Source: Chloroflexota bacterium (GTDB lineage Bacteria > Chloroflexota > Anaerolineae > UBA1429). From it: DNA of 6,968 nucleotides. Shown in pieces: positions 4,182 to 6,968 of the stretch. A model generated the notes under the pieces. That model was not told the origin of the DNA. It did not search any database and saw only the letters and a list, made by a program, of their open reading frames with translations. The DNA lies in NCBI GenBank assembly GCA_012513725.1, contig JAAZBQ010000251.1:1-6968 (forward strand). Direction: 5' to 3'. The position numbers were made by a program, and so were the translations under genes. Each line of letters starts with the position of its first letter. Within the stretch, counting starts at the first letter, position 1.

Positions 4182-5483
4182 GTGACCGACTCGCGTAACT
4201 GGAAGGTGCCGTTCTTTACCATCTGGATCGGCCAAGCGGTCTCGCTGGTGGGCAGCCACCTGGTCCGCTTTGCGCTGGTATGGTGGCTTACCGAGGTGAC
4301 CGGGTCGGCGGTGGCACTGGCCACCGCGACCACGATGTTCACCCTGCCCAGCATCTTTCTCGGCCCCTTTGCCGGGGTGCTGATCGACCGGCTGCCGCGC
4401 AAGTGGGTGCTCATCATCTCCGATGGCAGCGTGGCCGTGTTCACTGCGATCCTGAGCCTGCTCTTCTGGCTGGATGTGGCGCAGCCCTGGCACGTCTTTG
4501 CCATCATCTTCCTGCGCGCCATCGGCGACACCTTTCAGAACCCGGCCATGATGTCCACCACACCGCTGATGGTGCCCAAGGACCAGTACCAGCGGGTGGC
4601 GGGGATGAACGCAACGCTCTTTGGCATCACCGCCTTTGCCGTGCCCCCCCTGGGCGCGGCGTTGCTGGGGGTGATGGGCGTGCGGGGCGTCCTGCCGCTG
4701 GACGTCATCACCGCGGTCGCCGCCCTGCTGCCCCTGGTGTTCATCCCCATCCCCCAGCCCGAAAAGACGCCGGACCAGGCCAAGGGCACCGCCGCGGTGC
4801 TGCACGACCTGAGCGAAGGGCTCCGCTACATCTGGAACTGGAAGGGGATGCGCTGGTTCATGCTCACTACCCTGATATGGGGGGTGTTCATGACGCCGAT
4901 GTTCTCGTTCCAGCCTCTCCTGGTAACCCAGCACTTTAAGGGCGGCTCTGTGGAATTGGGCTGGCTGAGCTCCGGCTTTGGGGTGGGCATGCTGGTCGGC
5001 GGCGCGATCCTGAGCGCCTGGGGCGGATTCCCCCGGCGCATAGCCACGAGCATCGTCGGGACGGTGGTCACCTCCCTGGGGCGTCTGGCGGTGGGCCTCA
5101 CGCCGCCCGGAATGTGGCCCCTGGCGATCGCGGGCCAATTCGTCGCCGGCCTGGGCTTTGCCGCCCACACGAGCGGCATGCGGGCCGCCGAGCAAGCCGC
5201 AGTGGACCCCAAGATGCAGGGGCGCTTTTTTGCCGTCAGCCACGCCACCTTTACCGGGCTCACGCCCATCTCGCTGGCCATCTTTGGCCCCCTGGCCGAC
5301 ACCTGGGGCGTGCGGCCGTTCTGGTTCCTGATGCCCGCCGCGGGGATCGTGCTGGCCATCGTGCGCCGCGGGATCCCCTCCATCTACCGCCTGGAGGACG
5401 CGGGGGCAGACGGTCGGGACACGGTGCGCGAGTCGCCCGGTCTGCGCCCCGTCACCGCGATCCTCGGGGAGGATGTGGACTGA
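4182..5483 (+). CDS. major facilitator superfamily transporter, MefA/EntS-like drug or siderophore exporter (433 aa)
   Basis: An inner-membrane secondary transporter that probably expels a small molecule using the proton gradient. The sequence opens WKVPFFTIWIGQAVSLVGS, typical of the macrolide-efflux/enterobactin-exporter MFS subgroup. MFS motif A is present between helices 2 and 3 as GPFAGVLIDRLPRKW (61-75). Hydrophobic segments continue to about residue 395, consistent with 12 helices. A charged loop (PEKTPDQAKGTAAVL) marks the middle of the protein. The last 35-40 residues are a polar cytosolic tail. Length is normal for the family. I chose GTG 4182 because AGGGAG (4167-4172) lies 9 nt upstream and the protein then starts just before the first helix; the longer frame from 4110 adds an Arg/Pro-rich stretch unlike this family. 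No regulator is adjacent and the substrate cannot be told from sequence. Confidence 0.92.
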   Translation: MTDSRNWKVPFFTIWIGQAVSLVGSHLVRFALVWWLTEVTGSAVALATATTMFTLPSIFLGPFAGVLIDRLPRKWVLIISDGSVAVFTAILSLLFWLDVAQPWHVFAIIFLRAIGDTFQNPAMMSTTPLMVPKDQYQRVAGMNATLFGITAFAVPPLGAALLGVMGVRGVLPLDVITAVAALLPLVFIPIPQPEKTPDQAKGTAAVLHDLSEGLRYIWNWKGMRWFMLTTLIWGVFMTPMFSFQPLLVTQHFKGGSVELGWLSSGFGVGMLVGGAILSAWGGFPRRIATSIVGTVVTSLGRLAVGLTPPGMWPLAIAGQFVAGLGFAAHTSGMRAAEQAAVDPKMQGRFFAVSHATFTGLTPISLAIFGPLADTWGVRPFWFLMPAAGIVLAIVRRGIPSIYRLEDAGADGRDTVRESPGLRPVTAILGEDVD

Positions 5484-5505
5484 GAGGCCCGCAGCATTCC
5501 GGCGC

Positions 5506-5554
5506 GCCCCATGTGCCATGGCGGCATGTAGGGCACGCGGCGACAGATCGCCGC
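5506..5554 (+). terminator. two tandem hairpins after the MFS gene
   Basis: Hairpin 1 (5506-5534) pairs 11 of 12 positions around loop ATGGC, beginning GCCC/GGGC. Hairpin 2 pairs GCGGCGA (5537-5543) with TCGCCGC (5548-5554) around CAGA. The first lies 22 bp after the stop. There is no T-run, so termination would be weak or factor-assisted; they may also protect the mRNA 3' end. The next promoter begins 13 bp later. Confidence 0.5.
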
Positions 5555-5566
5555 CTCGTGGGAGTC

Positions 5567-5595
5567 TTGACGCCCTCCACCCCACCCGCTAGAAT
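5567..5595 (+). promoter_or_regulatory. sigma-70-type promoter of the 279-aa protein gene
   Basis: TTGACG (5567-5572) and TAGAAT (5590-5595), each 5/6 to consensus, are 17 bases apart. The start is predicted at about 5602, on or next to an ATG at 5604. The leader to the main ATG at 5688 is about 86 nt and contains small stems GGTCC/GGACC (5617-5629) and CCGGG/CCCGG (5654-5668). Confidence 0.8.
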
Positions 5596-5603
5596 CGGAA
5601 GCG

Positions 5604-5681
5604 ATGCTCGACGGATGGTCCTGCGGACCCGAACACCTGCGGGCGAGCGTGGGCCGGGAGATCCCCGGTCAAGGAGGGTAA
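5604..5681 (+). CDS. possible 25-codon leaderless upstream ORF
   Basis: An ATG lies about 2 nt from the predicted transcription start and opens 25 codons (MLDGWSCGPEHL... to ...IPGQGG). They end in TAA at 5679-5681, directly after the Shine-Dalgarno (AAGGAGGG, 5671-5678) of the next gene. The frame is the same as that gene's, with only two codons between TAA and its ATG. It could be a leader peptide coupled to translation of the main gene. No protein family is recognisable and the frame may be chance. Confidence 0.3.
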   Translation: MLDGWSCGPEHLRASVGREIPGQGG

Positions 5682-5687
5682 CGAACG

Positions 5688-6527
5688 ATGCAAGTCACTG
5701 TGGCCGAGTTGCGCATCCTCGCCCTTGAGGAGCAGCATTCGATGGATCGGGCCGAGGGCCTGGCCTGGGCGCGCAAGGCCGATGCCTTTGGCGCGCTCAC
5801 CCGGCTGTTCAGCCGTCCACGGGATGAGGATTTCGAGCTCATCTACAAGGAGCGCCGCTACCAGCCCTTCTGGCACGTGGCCTGCAACGCCTACTATGGC
5901 TATGAGCGGCGGGGCGAGTATCAGATCACCCTCCGCGGTCCCGAAGTGCAGTCGGTCACCATCCAGGGCGCCGATTACGACGCCCAGAACGCCAGCATCA
6001 GCCTCAGCGGCGTCGAGCACTGCCGGGAGTCGGCCCGGGCCGAGTTCTACGTGGACGCCCTGACGGGCGCCAAGGAACCCGCCCTCGCCGAGTACGCCAA
6101 CTATCCCTCCCAGACGGCCAGCCTCCAGGACCTGAACGCCCTGCGCTCCGAGGGCGTCCTCGTGGTGCCCCCGCAGTTGGCCTCGACGGGCATCGTCCGC
6201 GAGGCGATCGGGGGCCTGGTCCGGCGCGTGGTGGCCGACGAGATCACCGAAGAGGTCCTGGAAGTGCAGCGGCTGGACCTCTACTACCGCCCGGTGTACG
6301 CCTTTCAGTACCGCTGGATCTCCAAGGAACGCGAGGCGTTCATGGAGTACGATGCGCTGAACGGCAAGTTCACCACCGACGGCAAGAGCTTCCAAGAGTA
6401 CGCCGAGGCGCCGATCGATGCCGAGCTGGTGGCCGACCTGGACGCCGAGACCGTGTCCCAGCTGGTGCCCGGCGGCCAGTTGGCGGTCAAGACCGAGGCG
6501 CCCTCAAGCGGCAAGCGGCGGGGGTAG
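5688..6527 (+). CDS. uncharacterised soluble protein (279 aa)
   Basis: I cannot assign a family. No signal peptide or membrane segment is visible, so it is probably cytosolic. Visible features are an acidic and basic N-terminal helix-like stretch (1-55), then an aromatic-rich core YQPFWHVACNAYYGYERR (58-75) leading into apparent beta strands (EYQITLRGPEVQSVTIQG). Cys66 and Cys113 are the only cysteines. The middle, about 160-195, looks helical (IVREAIGGLVRRVVADEITE). A second Tyr/Phe-rich strand region, DLYYRPVYAFQYRW (197-210), is followed by AFMEYDALNGKF (217-228); this resembles in style, but not provably in homology, the strand-turn-strand of PepSY-like domains. The C-terminus (250-279) is acidic, then low-complexity. 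Start ATG 5688 has AAGGAGGG 9 nt upstream. It has its own promoter and converges with the GNAT gene, 9 bp between stops. Confidence 0.88.
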   Translation: MQVTVAELRILALEEQHSMDRAEGLAWARKADAFGALTRLFSRPRDEDFELIYKERRYQPFWHVACNAYYGYERRGEYQITLRGPEVQSVTIQGADYDAQNASISLSGVEHCRESARAEFYVDALTGAKEPALAEYANYPSQTASLQDLNALRSEGVLVVPPQLASTGIVREAIGGLVRRVVADEITEEVLEVQRLDLYYRPVYAFQYRWISKEREAFMEYDALNGKFTTDGKSFQEYAEAPIDAELVADLDAETVSQLVPGGQLAVKTEAPSSGKRRG

Positions 6528-6536
6528 CGGTCTCCC

Positions 6537-6968
6537 TCAGCCCAGTTCCGGCCCGGCCACGGCGTAGAGGGTGGGGCGCCGCCCGAGCGGGTCGCCCTCA
6601 CCGAGGGCCATCCGCGTGAACGCCCGGCGCGACGTGAACCCCAGGTCCTCCAGATGCGTCTGGAGGACCTGTTGCGTATCCACCACGTCCACCTGCATCG
6701 GCCCCGGCACCCGGGCGAATGCCGCGTCGAGGAGCGCCGCCGCGACCGCCGGGTCCCCGGCGACGAGCGGCCCGAGGTGCGAGGCCGTGCGTCCCTCGCG
6801 GCCCAGGACGAACCCCCGCAGGCCTGCACCGCCCTCGGCCACCCAGGCCGCCGCCGGGAGCCGGGCTGCCAGGCGGCGGAGGAGCGCCTCGCGGCGCACG
6901 CCGAGGGCCGCCTCGTCGAGGGCGACCACCGCCTCCCAATCCCCCTCCGCGAGCGGCCGCACGCCGGC
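6537..6968 (-). CDS. GNAT family acetyltransferase, C-terminal part (partial)
   Basis: An acetyl-CoA-dependent N-acetyltransferase of unknown substrate. About 143 residues are visible and the frame stays open to the window edge, so the N-terminus is missing. The segment begins AGVRPLAEGDWEAVVALD and has a strand region with GFVLGREGRTASHLGPLVAG. It then has VDVVDTQQVLQTHLEDLGF followed by RRAFTRMALG, and ends LYAVAGPELG. This is the layout of the second domain (Acetyltransf_18 type) found at the C-terminus of roughly 280-residue two-domain GNAT proteins; the canonical acetyl-CoA domain would then lie outside the window. A GTG at 6962 could be read as a start, but it falls inside the conserved domain opening and no Shine-Dalgarno can be checked, so I prefer a partial gene. 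Confidence 0.85.
   Translation of the reverse strand, partial: AGVRPLAEGDWEAVVALDEAALGVRREALLRRLAARLPAAAWVAEGGAGLRGFVLGREGRTASHLGPLVAGDPAVAAALLDAAFARVPGPMQVDVVDTQQVLQTHLEDLGFTSRRAFTRMALGEGDPLGRRPTLYAVAGPELG
6642..6671. repeat. perfect 13-bp hairpin inside the GNAT coding sequence
   Basis: CAGGTCCTCCAGA (6642-6654) is followed by loop TGCG and its exact reverse complement (6659-6671). It covers the conserved codons for QVLQTHLEDL near the GNAT LxxLGF motif, about 100 bp before the stop. It is long for a chance stem in coding DNA. Confidence 0.85.

Noticed and set aside
4047..5585. 512-codon minus-strand frame opposite the MFS gene
   Set aside because: It is a low-complexity, His/Gly/Arg-rich antisense shadow of a clear 12-helix transporter, with no Shine-Dalgarno.
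5589..6395. 268-codon minus-strand frame opposite the 279-aa gene
   Set aside because: It looks more protein-like than most shadows, but it has no Shine-Dalgarno or promoter, while the plus frame has both and ends cleanly before the GNAT gene.

Overview
The window is GC-rich (roughly two-thirds G+C by eye), densely coding bacterial DNA with ordinary sigma-70-type promoters (TTGACA/TATAAT-like) and strong Shine-Dalgarno sequences (AGGAGG). The mix of genes (housekeeping argJ, a TM1367-type cyclophilin-like protein, a large lipoprotein with a membrane tail, an orphan cytosolic protein, a two-domain-type GNAT) would fit a Chloroflexota genome. That assignment is an inference from gene flavour; no marker in the window proves it. 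Nothing here looks like a phage, plasmid, CRISPR or classical defence island.

Layout. Left block, minus strand (1-2761): the 5' end of argJ (cut by the window edge) with a near-consensus promoter; a 166-residue four-helix membrane protein; and a roughly 600-residue lipoprotein made of propeller-like repeats followed by four membrane helices, with its own promoter. Middle (2762-3223): a long intergenic region dominated by a 280-bp imperfect inverted repeat (2777-3056). It folds back along most of its length and is flanked by a 6/7-matching 7-bp direct repeat, so it is either a foldback/MITE-type mobile element or a long structured RNA. Then comes a promoter with a dyad over its -10 box, driving a plus-strand TM1367-like cyclophilin-fold gene (3224-3598) that ends in a convincing intrinsic terminator.

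Next is a tRNA-Thr(CGT) gene at 3705-3777. Its promoter has a perfect TATAAT with an extended -10, and a perfect 34-bp palindrome lies between promoter and tRNA. About 400 bp without a recognisable gene follow, then an MFS exporter of the MefA/EntS type (4182-5483), two tandem hairpins, and another strong promoter. That promoter drives a 279-residue protein of unknown function (5688-6527), preceded by a 25-codon upstream ORF that begins at the predicted transcription start and stops inside the Shine-Dalgarno. The right edge holds the C-terminal half of a GNAT acetyltransferase on the minus strand, convergent with the previous gene.

Most genes seem to be transcribed as single units from their own promoters, so no shared pathway can be read from the order. 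I do not see a complete new system. The items most worth a second look are the foldback element, the palindrome in front of the tRNA, and the upstream ATGs placed at predicted transcription starts.
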